The translations under genes and the position numbers were made by a program. From the NCBI GenBank assembly GCA_030386875.1, contig CM059570.1:28089192-28153191 (forward strand): a DNA stretch of 64,000 nucleotides. The letters run 5' to 3'. The notes under the pieces were generated by a model, which was not told the DNA's origin, did no database searches, and saw only the letters and a list, made by a program, of their open reading frames with translations. The stretch is from Morinoia aosen. Taxonomy: Eukaryota > Arthropoda > Malacostraca > Amphipoda > Talitridae. Below are positions 1 to 9,797 of this stretch, piece after piece. Each line of letters opens with the position of its first letter. Positions within the stretch are counted from its first letter, which is position 1.

Positions 1-595
1 ATAATTAAACCAATATAGTTTGTCTCATTAGAGGCAAGTGGGAGCGGATACTGAATATCCTACTGAAATGATCCGAAAATAGCGTAATTTTGGTGAGAAA
101 GTATCAACTCCGTAATACTGTAAACCCGACAATGGGATTAAAAAACACAAAAAGATGTATAATAACTGAAACATCCAAATTATCGTTGTATATCGAAACG
201 TCACTCATCATAGACAATGTAAATCTTTAATTTCTAACAATTGGCATTGTTTCAATCAAAAATGTTGAGCGAATTTTAAGTTTTTCGTAGCATTGAAATA
301 TTGGGAAGAATAACTGGTATCGTAGCAGTCGAACAACACCTATGGGGACATAATAAATGGTGGCAGCGGGAGGGTATAAACCGGAAATGAAACATCCTAA
401 CTGGTGGCAGCTGTGGGATATTTACCGAAAATGAAACAGTACAACTGTGGGTAGCCGTGGGATGATGATAATGTATTACAATATAAATGCTGTGGTCGAC
501 TTTCGCCGCACCCAAAACTTAAGAAAAAATTAAACTTGCGTTTTTCAACGATTGAAGATAATGACTCTAGCTTCCCCATCTACTTTTCTTCTTCT
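1..595. other. Non-coding start of unit A
   Basis: I see no gene here. Around 355-430 the sequence twice contains a TGGTGGCAGC core, once followed by GGGAGG. This resembles the complement of a tRNA-Leu 3' end, as used in retroelement primer-binding sites, so it may be a fragment of an old LTR element. The same stretch is present in B, C and, diverged, at 42660-42750. Confidence 0.5.
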
Positions 596-1929
596 CACTA
601 ATAGGCACACTCTTTGGAAATCGTATCTTTAAAAGAAATAAAACCACAAACGATGAAATAAAATTCATATTGATGGGCATTCAGACTAGCGGGCATAGTT
701 TCGAATATTACAATTCATTTTCAATGAATGCCTGAAACAAAATAAGAAAGCACATTAAAAAGACTTACAATTTTGCATATTACTTATGAAATGGAAAAAC
801 TACACATTGTGATTTCAGAGAATGTTCAATGGATACGCAGATTGATCAAAATTCAGACAAGGTTGCAATTTTCTTATATAAATGGATTCTAAAATTCTGA
901 TTTCTATTTCTTTGCAAGTATCTATAATTTTGAAATCAGCCCTGGAGAGACTATGATTGGTCTGATCACAATGGTTCCTGGGAGCAGACTGAGGTGGAGT
1001 TTGAAGTGGATTATTTGTTCTGAATGAACGACCTAAATGTTGCCAGAAACGAATTTTCGTCTGCTTTCGCGTACTCCCAATATAGGAACTCTTGCAAGTT
1101 CCACACGTATATTGATAAATAACATTGGAGAGAACAGCAGCAGGCAGTCGATCTTAATATTGAAAGAAATTTTGAATTTTGAATGAATTTTTGAAGCTGA
1201 AACGAAAGTCTAGTTGAGGATAAAATTTTGATAAAGTCATAACTAAATATTTCTGCATATCGTGTGAACACTCGCCAATGAAAGGTAAAGACACATAAAG
1301 TTTTTTCCTCGCAACAGTAGGTAGATTGGGATTATCAGACGTAAATTTAGTGCACAGAAACTTCTTCACGATATTCTCGAATAAATGGATGGGATAACAG
1401 TTGTCTGAAAAGAATTTACGGAGAAAGTCAAATTCTATAGCCATTAATTTATAATTGGATGATAAATGATAACCTCTGTAAATAAGGGTACGAATTGCAT
1501 TCAGTTTGTAAATAAAAGAGGAGAAACAAAGAAAATTCATACCAAGTTCAGTGAACGTAGGTTTCCTATAAACACTTAGTTGAAGGTTGCCATTATGCTT
1601 GTGAATCAACATATCAAGGAATGGTAATTTGTTATTGGTCTCTTCTTCCATGGTAAATTGAATGTTGCTATGGCGTTGATTAATGAAATTCAAAAATTCA
1701 CCCGCCCGCAGCGGATCTTCGAAGATTACAAAAGTATCGTCCGAATAACGTTTGTACAAAATAGGTTTACAGTTTACAGGACAGTCTGCTAGAAATTTCA
1801 CCTCCAAATCACAAATAAATATATTTGCTAGAGTAGGTGCCAGTGGATTTCCCATAGCTAAACCATCCATTTGCTTATGCATAACATTATTGAATAGAAA
1901 AATAGTGTCTACAAATAGTGTCATCTTCT
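596..1929 (-). mobile_element. 5'-truncated Penelope-like element, copy in unit A
   Basis: A segment of about 1.33 kb is flanked by the direct repeat TCTTCT (590-595 and 1924-1929). Unit C at about 31790 and the older copy at about 42880 read straight through this point, so it is an insertion rather than a deletion. It reads on the minus strand. The 5' end is truncated inside the reverse-transcriptase domain, and the 3' end, with a short untranslated tail, lies at about 596. Truncation at the 5' end is typical of target-primed retrotransposition. Confidence 0.88.
815..1929 (-). pseudogene. Penelope-like RT (C-terminal part) plus GIY-YIG endonuclease
   Basis: One minus-strand frame runs from the insertion boundary to a TGA at 815-817. 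Its first part (1154-1924, 256 residues) holds the palm motif MDGLAMGNPLAP and the catalytic motif KRYSDDTF, typical of Penelope-like reverse transcriptases. Its second part (112 codons) holds a C-X2-C pair followed by SYIGST, the GIY-YIG endonuclease core, and ends with the family's usual IRKLQP block. A single in-frame TAA at 1154-1156 separates the two. The N-terminal RT and leader regions are missing. The element cannot act alone. In unit B the catalytic tetrad reads YLDD instead of YSDD. Confidence 0.9.
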
Positions 1930-2070
1930 TACCAAATATTTCACCTCCAGGACGTCAAATTGCAAAAAGAATGTTGCATTAATGTTTTATAAATTACTTC
2001 CACGTAACAGATGAATTTGGTAAGAAGTGTATTCAGCGTTTTTTATCAACACAATATCAATGCCCGTATA

Positions 2071-2159
2071 TACAGGGTGTTCACAAAAAAATGAATCCAC
2101 AGACATATATATATATATATATATATCGGTCGATGGAACATTTTTGTGGACACCTCGTA
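2071..2159. mobile_element. Mariner-like inverted-repeat MITE with TA microsatellite core (unit A)
   Basis: The left end starts TACAGGGTGTTCACAAAAA, and the right end read backwards starts TACGAGGTGTCCACAAAAA. They form imperfect inverted repeats of roughly 35 bp around a TA run (about 2105-2126). The outermost TA fits a Tc1/mariner target duplication. The ORF-less core is only about 20 bp. The corresponding element in the older copy is 43019-44774. Confidence 0.7.
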
Positions 2160-2450
2160 TCTATATCTGCATTTTATGTACAATTCAACGGTTAAAACTG
2201 TGACAACATAACTATGTTCATGAACAAATCTAACATTGTGGGTAGTTGGGAGCTCGGATGTGATGGTCAGTCCTCAACGCAGGGATGAGATCTCTTAACA
2301 AAATCCCTCGTACCGGAAGCATATCAATACAATGGTCTTTATGCCTATATCATTTCGGGTCTAGAAACGGTGCGTTAGTCTTTCGTTTCGAAAGTCGTAG
2401 GGTCACGCATAATTTCTCTCACTGCCATCTTAACAGAGCTCAAATTAATA

Positions 2451-2523
2451 TCCCCAGACCCGGGATCGAACCGGGGACCTTTAGATCTTCAGTCTAACGC
2501 TCTCCCAACTGAGCTATCTAGGC
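2451..2523 (-). tRNA. tRNA-Phe(GAA), unit A
   Basis: This is a 73-base cloverleaf with anticodon loop CTGAAGA and intact A and B boxes. Two defects are visible. The last acceptor pair is G1-G72, because base 2452 is C where unit B has G. No T4 run follows within about 40 bases downstream; the older copy at 45068 has TATTTTG where this one has TAATTTG. Function is therefore doubtful, although the rest of the fold is perfect. Confidence 0.85.
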
Positions 2524-2585
2524 CTTATTAATATCGTAATTGTTTTCTACGCGGTTTAATTTTAATCTTGATTTGTTAAGCTGAA

Positions 2586-2647
2586 ACAGGAATATTGTCA
2601 CATGTGTTGGGCTGATACACTAATGTTGCCACGTATTTTGGGTTGAG
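2586..2647. repeat. Dimer of the 31-bp minisatellite unit (unit A)
   Basis: Two adjacent diverged 31-base units start ACAGGAATATTG and ACACTAATGTTG. The same dimer occurs in B (about 22752-22813) and C (about 34014-34075). In the older copy the matching place holds the array of about 30 copies at 45758-46685, so this looks like the unexpanded precursor. Confidence 0.8.
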
Positions 2648-2706
2648 GAGTAATAATGGTAGGCAGCTGCGATACCGTGGGAGAGTTTGAGGCGATACAT
2701 ATATAT

Positions 2707-3985
2707 CTTGAAAATGAAATCTGGAGAAGGGTCACCAAAGGATTGAAACTATATGCGGCAGCCATGATTTTACTGAGCATAGGTACGAACAGCAAAAAAT
2801 GAATGGAACATTAAATGTATGGCTTGGCCAGCACGGTTCGCCCCGATGACGTAGCGGTGGGAGCCCAGAGTTTTTAGCAACGGGCCAGCGCGGTTACCCT
2901 CCGCACTCCTCCAGCTCGCTTCAAGAAGTCTGAGCCAGTACTCGTACCTTCAAGAGAAAATATAATTTTAAGATTCAATTTTTATACCTTGCAGGGAAAC
3001 TAAATGGTCATGCTGACGCGGCTCACAAAACTTTAGGAAAAGATTTAAGATTACTCTATTTTACGAGCCTGCAGTAGCTGAACAATATTAGCCCAAACAA
3101 TGGCATTTAGCTAACCAGCTAGACTGGTTGCTAGGTTACAAAAGAGTTTAAGCTTATTTGAGCCTAAGGTTTAAAGTTATGTACGGCTCAGACAAAATTT
3201 AATTTATAATATCCATTCGCACTGGCAATTATTAAAATAATCGACGCACTGAGATGGAAAGAGAACACCGCACTGGAATTGCTTTCCAACTCACCATAAA
3301 GGACGTGCTTAGAAGGCCGTTCCTCCGTGCAGTAGGGCTCAAGGGACGTGCGCCGGCCGAGGAGTGCCGCTGGGCCGCTGCAGCGCCTCCACTGCGTGAG
3401 GCGAAGACAGAATGGCGCGAAGTCGCTGCAGGAACTTCTCCTTGCCGCGCCGGGCCACGAGAGCGCAGAGCTGCCCCGGCTCCAATCTTCGGTTTGGAGC
3501 TTCACGAAGAGCTTACATGGTTATGAAGAAGTTCGTATTTTCACGATAGTTGACATCCAATTTTTCTTCATAGAATAATAAACAAAAATAGAATCTTGAA
3601 TGAAAATGTCTTACATCTAGGTCCCAGGTAAACGACGATGATGTCCCGAAACCAAGGAGAGCTATTGGAGCTTCCTTTCCTGGTGACCGAGTGCTGAAGC
3701 CTGAAGCGCTGAGGTGCTTCCAGCTCTCAAGTGTTGAAGCGCCTCCAGAATCTGATAATTTTCGGTAGAGCTCGTTTGCGTTCTTAATCTGCAGGTGACT
3801 CAAGAAGAAGAGCGGTAATCAAGAACAGCAAGTGTGTCATGGTTAGGCTTGTTGGTAGACAAGCCCAGCACAAGCGTTAACTCTTTCCATAGTGCGTTTA
3901 AATTTAAATATTGAAATTAGATTTGTTTATATTGGTGTCACAAAAATTAAACTTACATTTTGCCCATGGCTCGTTTTATTCTACA
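2707..3985. mobile_element. 1279-bp insertion of unknown class, only in unit A
   Basis: The segment is flanked by ATATAT on both sides (2701-2706, 3986-3991). Units B and C and the older copy lack it. It does not start TG or end CA, has no clear inverted repeats, and has no recognisable protein. Part of it (about 3290-3510) is unusually GC-rich and gives short open frames on both strands, which I do not regard as genes. A deletion between AT repeats in the other copies is a less likely alternative. Confidence 0.6.
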
Positions 3986-4535
3986 ATATATAACATATGA
4001 TTTTATCTTCTCAAAATGCTGCTCAATCGGCACAATAGAACCCCATGGTATCGTAAATACCTGAAATCAGAAAATATTATCTTTGTGCGCATCGTGTTAG
4101 TGAAATCAACAGTACTTAATAACCCTCATTACAAAGAATTTCATTAAATTTCAGGATTGTGCCCGTCATTTGTGACAACACATTGCCACCTACACTCGAA
4201 TATTTTTACGAATTTAACATAGAACAAGGGGTTCGATCCCATGCAAGAAACGTTAGATTTTCGTGCAACTTGTGTCAGAGCAGTTCGACTGGTGCCTTCC
4301 TCCCCCCTCTCTGGGACGCAGACTCTTGCGCGCCAGGTCTAACTTCGAGGCATATTCGTGTGGCTGTTCTTATTTTGTCTTATTAATGTTTCCGTTACAT
4401 GAGTAAATAGTATCAATCTATTTTACGTACCATTTTATATTGTGTACATGCAGTTCAATTATGCTCAACATTACCGACAAATTTGGTAAGTGATTGCTCT
4501 ATTGTTCAAAAAGTAGCCATATCAAAAATGAGATT

Positions 4536-5975
4536 GGGCTTGACCGGGATTTGAACCCGGGACCTCTCGCACCCTAAGCGAGAATCATACTCCTAGACCA
4601 GTGGTTCTTTAACCTTTTACGGCCGTGACCCAAAAAACGCCCAAAATAGATGCCGCGACCCAAGACTCCATAACATTAAAAATTTTATTCTACTTTAAGT
4701 CCAGGTATTGTTGCTGCTTCAAACATTGAGTTCTGTTCGAGGCAAGTGAAGCAGCGGCCTTACTTATACTCCTCCTGCGGTTGGTATCGGTTATACGCGA
4801 TAGGGGAGTTGGAACTTTTTGTTGAATAAATTTACATTGAGACATATTTAGGTTACTGAACATAGAGGGACTAGAATCGAGGTTTGAGGGGTAACTAAAG
4901 TAGGGCACCATACAAGTACCCTCCCCCTAGAAAGAAAGAAGTTCGAACGATATTATTAGTATCCAAGTGATGATGCTGCAGGGCGTTGAAACCGAGCGAT
5001 GAGGCCGTGCGATGAAGCCGAGCGATGAAGCCGAGCGATGAGGCCGAACTGTAGACGTTTTGACGGCTCGGTTGTGCATTTTCGCGCTTCGTTATGCGTT
5101 CTTGAAGTGATAAGAACACCTAGCGGAAATTGCGATGAAGGCTGGCTCGTTGATTGCAGTTAGAGAGCAGAGATGGGTGCTGCTGGGCTCACCAGGTGGA
5201 ATGGGCAGGCAATGTAGGAGCACCCATGGGCAGCCCGATGGTGAAACCGCTGGAGAGCTGCTGGGTCACCAGTTGTCAGGGGCAGGCAATGTGGAAGCCA
5301 AGGCCCGATGATGAACCCGCTGAATAGCTGCTGCGGCCACCAAATGTAAGGGGCTGGCGATGTTAAAGCCTCGGGGCGTTAATGAACCTGCTGAACATTG
5401 CTGGCAATGCTAGGTCTCCAGGTTTTCAGAGAGGCTGAGGTCATCCCTTGTAAGAGCTGGCGATTCGTCTAGGGTCAACAATTGTGAGGGGCTGGCGATG
5501 TAGAGGCATTGGTCCGACAGTGGTCCCGCTGGAGTCGGCAGAGTTGTGACTCCTTGATGGTCACTCTGGGGTCACCACTTTTAAGGCCAGGTGTCGCTGC
5601 TCCAGCCATTGGAGTCCCTCTGGGGTCACCACTTGTAAGGCCAGGTGTTGTTGCTGCTCCGGCCATTGAGATCCGTTTTGCGGCGAATGAAGCTGCGGCC
5701 TTATTTATATATTTAGCCAACAGTTGGTATCGGTGATACGCAGCGGAGAATTTTGAATTTTTTCTTGAATATATTTACATTGAGACATATTTAGGTTACT
5801 GAACATAGAAGGACTAGAATCGAGGTTCAAGGGGTGTCTAAAGTAGGGCACCACACTACTATAGGTCAACACCAACAGGTCACACGAACCCTTTGCGACC
5901 CAATGAAATGGCTTGGCGACCCAACTTTGGGTCGCGACCCAGGGGTTAAGAACCACTGCCCTAGACCATCAAGCC
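4536..5975 (-). pseudogene. tRNA-Pro(AGG) split by a hAT-type element (unit A)
   Basis: The 3' part of the tRNA (acceptor 3' strand, T arm, anticodon arm with AGG, part of the D arm) lies at 4536-4598. The 5' part lies at 5959-5975. Between them is a 1360-bp element with an 8-bp target duplication, TCCTAGAC/CCCTAGAC. Joined without the element and one duplication, the gene matches the intact 72-base tRNA-Pro at 34680-34751 in unit C. A T5 run still follows the 3' end. Confidence 0.93.
4599..5958. mobile_element. Non-autonomous hAT-type element, 1360 bp (unit A)
   Basis: The ends are CAGTGGTTCTTTAACC and, in reverse complement, CAGTGGTTCTTAACCCC. Ends of this kind (CAGTGGTTCT) together with an 8-bp target duplication are hAT features. 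Inside the ends lie GCGACCCA-type subterminal motifs. The interior holds diverged tandem motifs such as repeated GCCGAGCGATGA (about 4990-5045) and repeated GGTCACCA blocks. No transposase frame is visible, so it would need a transposase supplied elsewhere. Its twin in unit B has the same length. Confidence 0.9.
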
Positions 5976-6427
5976 GCGTTTGCCCTCACAGAGGCGTTCA
6001 AATCAATTCACAAACGCAGTGAGTTCTTGATCAGATCTGTAGTTGGGGAACTCTTGACTAGCTGCTAAGTGGGGAGGTATGAAGTGAAAGGGACAACACG
6101 TCCTGTGGAAGCTATCCTTCGTGTGTTCATCGGGATAAATTAATTGAAGTTGAATGAAGAGAATGTAGATACAGGAATCACGCTCGCATCAGCTGCCGTT
6201 GCCGCGGGACTTGCTGAGGGAAGTCAACAGACAACTGCTGCCCTCAGTTGCCAGTTGGCGAGTCTGCCTAACTGGTAACTGCGGGGTGTCAACTGTAATT
6301 GTTGGGCGCGTGTAGCAGCTCGCGATCTCGCTGGCTACGTATGTTACAAAACAAAATGGCAGACTTCTTGTTGAGCAAGCAATGCGTATCTCGCTCACCC
6401 AAAAAGATCATGCCGATAAAACTTGCC
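5976..6427. other. Module upstream of tRNA-Pro (recurring)
   Basis: This non-coding block begins beside the 5' end of tRNA-Pro and ends near AAAATGGCGGAC. It contains a TCAGTTGCCAGTTGGCG stretch and an interior rich in CAACTG. Related blocks lie at 8882-9270, 24860-25245, 27766-28150, 34752-35135, 48419-48700 plus 52003-52095, and inverted at about 63590-63995. I see no gene in it. Confidence 0.7.
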
Positions 6428-6499
6428 TAGCAGAGCGTGCTTTCGATCCATGGACCTCTGGGTTATGGGCCCAGCACGCTTCCGCTGGGCGAATTTGCT
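6428..6499 (-). pseudogene. Initiator tRNA-Met pseudogene (unit A)
   Basis: The anticodon arm with CAT is intact, as is much of the rest, but the 5' acceptor strand reads AGCAAAT instead of AGCAGAG. The D-arm region and the T stem also carry changes. Three acceptor positions and one T-stem position no longer pair. A T4 run follows the 3' end. Confidence 0.85.
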
Positions 6500-6898
6500 C
6501 GGTGGACAGGGAGTTATTGAATGTTGAATGCTGAAATATCTGCATTATCATGCCAAGACGTTATTTTGACTTACGCGTGTTTTACGGTACAAAATTTCAA
6601 TGAAAAATGTGAAGCCTGTAGCTAAGAAAATGAAGTAAAACCTGGAATATTCAACATTTATACAATTTGAGGGGCGCGAGCAAATGTACGTATGAGTTTG
6701 ATAAAAATTGAGGTTGTGGACACGCGTTGCCACTGAAATGCAGGATATTCTACAACGGAATATTATTGCACACATGAGCAATCATCAGTCAATAAAATTC
6801 ACTGGGTTGAATTCACTAATGTCTCAGGTCATAGTTATGAATATTGTTGCAAGAAATTGTCAGGATGCTGGTAAATAGTAGCGAAGTCATCGTCGTGT

Positions 6899-6970
6899 AG
6901 CAGAGTGGCGCAGCGGAAGCGTGCTGGGCCCATAACCCAGAGGTCCGTGGATCGAAACCACGCTCTGCTA
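6899..6970 (+). tRNA. Initiator tRNA-Met(CAT), unit A
   Basis: This 72-base cloverleaf has a perfect AGCAGAG/CTCTGCT acceptor stem, GGGCCCATAACCC around the anticodon and T-loop ATCGAAA. These are the features of animal initiator rather than elongator tRNA-Met. A T5 run follows. The upstream flank (GGTAAATAGTAGCGAAG) is shared by most plus-strand iMet loci here. Confidence 0.97.
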
Positions 6971-7211
6971 GTCGAGTTTTTGCCTCAAGTAAACGAGCTT
7001 GCGAGACAGGAACTAGGAAACTAGGAAACAGGAACTAATGTTGATCAACTGACTAAATTAAACGGTTAATGTTTATGTCTCTGCCCTACAAAATGTTCAT
7101 TTTATAGACTGCAATGTGCATTTTTGCTTCTTTTTGTATAGTCATACCTGGAAATAACAGAAATGTACCCGAGGAAAGGATGTGTTTGTGTGGCGCTTAG
7201 TAAAATACGAC

Positions 7212-7283
7212 TGCGATGGCCGGGAATCGAACCCGGGTCAACTGCTTGGAAGGCAGCTATGCTCACCACTATACCACCATCGC
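7212..7283 (-). tRNA. tRNA-Gly(TCC), unit A
   Basis: This 72-base cloverleaf has anticodon loop CTTCCAA and a fully paired GCGATGG/CCATCGC acceptor stem. Its T-loop is TTCGATT, and a T4 run follows about ten bases downstream. Confidence 0.97.
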
Positions 7284-7901
7284 TCTCTCTCAGTGAAAAG
7301 CGTCAGTGCTAATATTGTTAAGTACCCCAACTAAATAAGGTTGCTATGGCGATAGCTGCAACCGACAACATCCGTATGGGTCGGGAAGGGGCTTGCGGGT
7401 GCCTGTTTCACTGTTGAAGTGAAGTAATTGAGAGAGAGTGTGCGTCTTGACAGGAAGGACTTGAACAAAATGTGCCTTCACAATCCTGGTCTCTGTAACA
7501 CCGAATTGAAGCAGAATTTTCGCGCGCTCTAAACATAAAGATAGTACTCATTTTTCAACGAATAAAGTTCTATATAATGGTGAACAGAATTAATTTTCAT
7601 AAAATCAACACCTGATGTCAGTTCATTTGCGATACTTCACTCGTGTATTAATTAATGAAGCAAAGCAAGTTTTCTACACGTTTCTCTGCTTAAGGAAAGG
7701 ATTCCATGGCTTTCACAGCAGCACACAACCCTCAAACTCCACCGTTACGCATCGGAGGAGCTTCACAAGACAGCTTCCAATCCTACTCAACATACCAGGG
7801 TCAGTACGCTGCTATTGATACTGACAGGTTGTTGGTTGAGAAAATGGAAAGATCCAGCATCCTTATTTCGTGAGGTGAAGCTCCCAAGGGAAAAACACGA
7901 C
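7284..7901. other. Spacer between tRNA-Gly and iMet
   Basis: I see no gene or element here. The same spacer occurs in B (26168-26785) and, diverged, at 36034-36552. Confidence 0.6.
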
Positions 7902-7973
7902 TAGCAGAGCGTGGTTTCGATCCACGGACCTCTGGGTTATGGGCCCAGCACGCTTCCGCTGCGCCACTCTGCT
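7902..7973 (-). tRNA. Initiator tRNA-Met(CAT), unit A, minus strand
   Basis: The sequence is identical to the gene at 6899-6970 in opposite orientation, with a T5 terminator. Its upstream flank is also an inverted relative of the 6899 flank (TTCGCTACTATTTACCAAC against GGTAAATAGTAGCGAA). The two iMet genes therefore form an inverted pair around tRNA-Gly. Confidence 0.97.
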
Positions 7974-8377
7974 ACACGACACTATATTCGCTACTATTTA
8001 CCAACATCTTGTCAATTTATTTCCTTCATTTTTATAACTTTATGACATGATGCATCAGTCAATTCAACCCATTGAATTTTAATAATTGATATTCATTCAT
8101 GGGTACAACATTATTCTGCTGTCGAATATTCAGCATTCTAAAAGCGACGAGTGTCCACAACCTTATTTTTAACCCAAAACACACGTACGTTTCCAAGCAC
8201 CCCTTACGTCGTATGTATAGTGTTATCGCAGAGTTTTATTTATATTTTTAAAAACAAGTTTCTCATTTTTAACAAAAGTTTTGTGCATTGAAACACGCAC
8301 AAGTCCCAATAACATCTCAGCTTACAATAATATTGCAGATAATACCAAGCTTGACATTCAATACGACCCTGACCACT

Positions 8378-8449
8378 GAGCAAGTGGCGTAGAATAAGCG
8401 TGCTAGGCTCATAACCCAGAGGTCCATGGATCGAAAATACACTCTGCTA
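8378..8449 (+). pseudogene. Initiator tRNA-Met pseudogene (unit A)
   Basis: The 3' two thirds is recognisable, but the acceptor, D arm, anticodon stem (CTAGG against CCCAG) and T stem carry mismatches or indels. The intact counterpart in the older copy is 40048-40119, which shares the downstream flank GTTGGTGTAGCTCGACTG. Confidence 0.8.
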
Positions 8450-8809
8450 GTAGGAATTTTACCGTCATGAAGCTTCTGTGGATCAGCAATGCGCGCATTG
8501 CTCTTCGTTCTCCTCATCCTTTTTCCTACAACTTGTGTTGGTGTAGCTCGACTGGTGCCTGCTCTCTTCCCTCCCCCCCTACTGGAGGGAGTGGGTGGAG
8601 GGAGGGCTGACTGTTGCTTGTGAGGTGTGAGTTCGTTCGAGACCCGTTGGTGTCGATGTTCCGTATATTTCTACAATAACACTAACGCTGCATGATTAAA
8701 TAATTCTTATAGAGCACAAAACACAACCCACAAACTTCAAAGATATATAAGATTGACCTCATCGTATCGCTTTCGTTAGCCACATAGCAGTATAACGTAT
8801 AAAAGTGGA

Positions 8810-8881
8810 GGGCTTGACCGGGATTTGAACCCGGGACCTCTCGCACCCTAAGCGAGAATCATACCCCTAGACCATCAAGCC
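8810..8881 (-). tRNA. tRNA-Pro(AGG), unit A
   Basis: This 72-base cloverleaf has anticodon loop TTAGGGT and a perfect GGCTTGA/TCAAGCC acceptor stem. Its T-loop is TTCAAAT, and a T4 run follows. It is the only unbroken Pro gene in unit A. Confidence 0.97.
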
Positions 8882-9543
8882 ACGTTAATACAGCCCGAAG
8901 CGTTCATTTCAATTCACAAATGCAATATATTATTTATCATACCTGCAGTGAGATAACAACTGACTGGTACTAAATGAAAATCTGTGATATGAGGGAAATC
9001 AAGCCCTAAGGAAATTATCATTTGGATGTTCATCGGAAGATGTTTTTAAATTTAAATGAAGGGAATGCAGAAGCAGGACTTACGCTACACTCACGCTTGC
9101 AGCTGTTGCCACTGAACTTGCTGTGGGAAGTCAACTGACAACTGCCGCCCTGTTGCTAGTTGGCGTGTCCGCCTAATTGGCAACAGTAGGGTTTCAACTG
9201 TAACAGATGGACGCTTGTAGCAACTCCAGATCTCACTGGCTACGTTTGTAACAAAACAAAATGGCGGACGCTCGTGTTCATTGCTGTACAATGGGGATTT
9301 TATTTTACACTAGCGTACAATGCTCGCCAGATATACGGAATTCAATATTCTCCTTGAATAAATTTTCCAGATGTGGATGACAAACACATGTATCACCCCT
9401 AATATTACCCGCAATAGAAATATTCTTGTATACATGTGCACTAATGAAACTTTTATCACAGATACGGTCATTAAGTCTCCTTACATTGCAGCGCGCGCCC
9501 ATGACAGGAGGACCTCACCTTCCCTCCTTACTACGACCACGGT

Positions 9544-9797
9544 AGAGGGAACAAGGTAGGGTTATTTTATGGGATACACTTCGTCATGTTCGGCTAGCCA
9601 ATAGAAAGACTTTATTTCAAACAAACTTGATGACGTCACCAAAACGCCATGTCGTTAGGCCAATAGTGGAGCCCGATTTGGGGGTAGCAGTGCTACCAGA
9701 TGCAATATGAGCGCTGCTATTGGTTCGTTGCCGTGACGTCAGCAAACTCACTCCGTCGACGAAAAAAAGACTGGTTTGAACCTACCTTGTTTCCTCT
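9544..9797. repeat. 254-bp inverted-repeat element with CRE and CCAAT motifs (unit A)
   Basis: The termini AGAGGGAACAAGGTAGG (9544-9560) and its near-perfect reverse complement (9781-9797) differ at one position. Inside lie two perfect TGACGTCA palindromes (9631-9638, 9734-9741) and three CCAATAG boxes, two forward and one inverted, in a roughly mirror-symmetric layout. It looks like a MITE. I could not define a target duplication. Confidence 0.55.
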
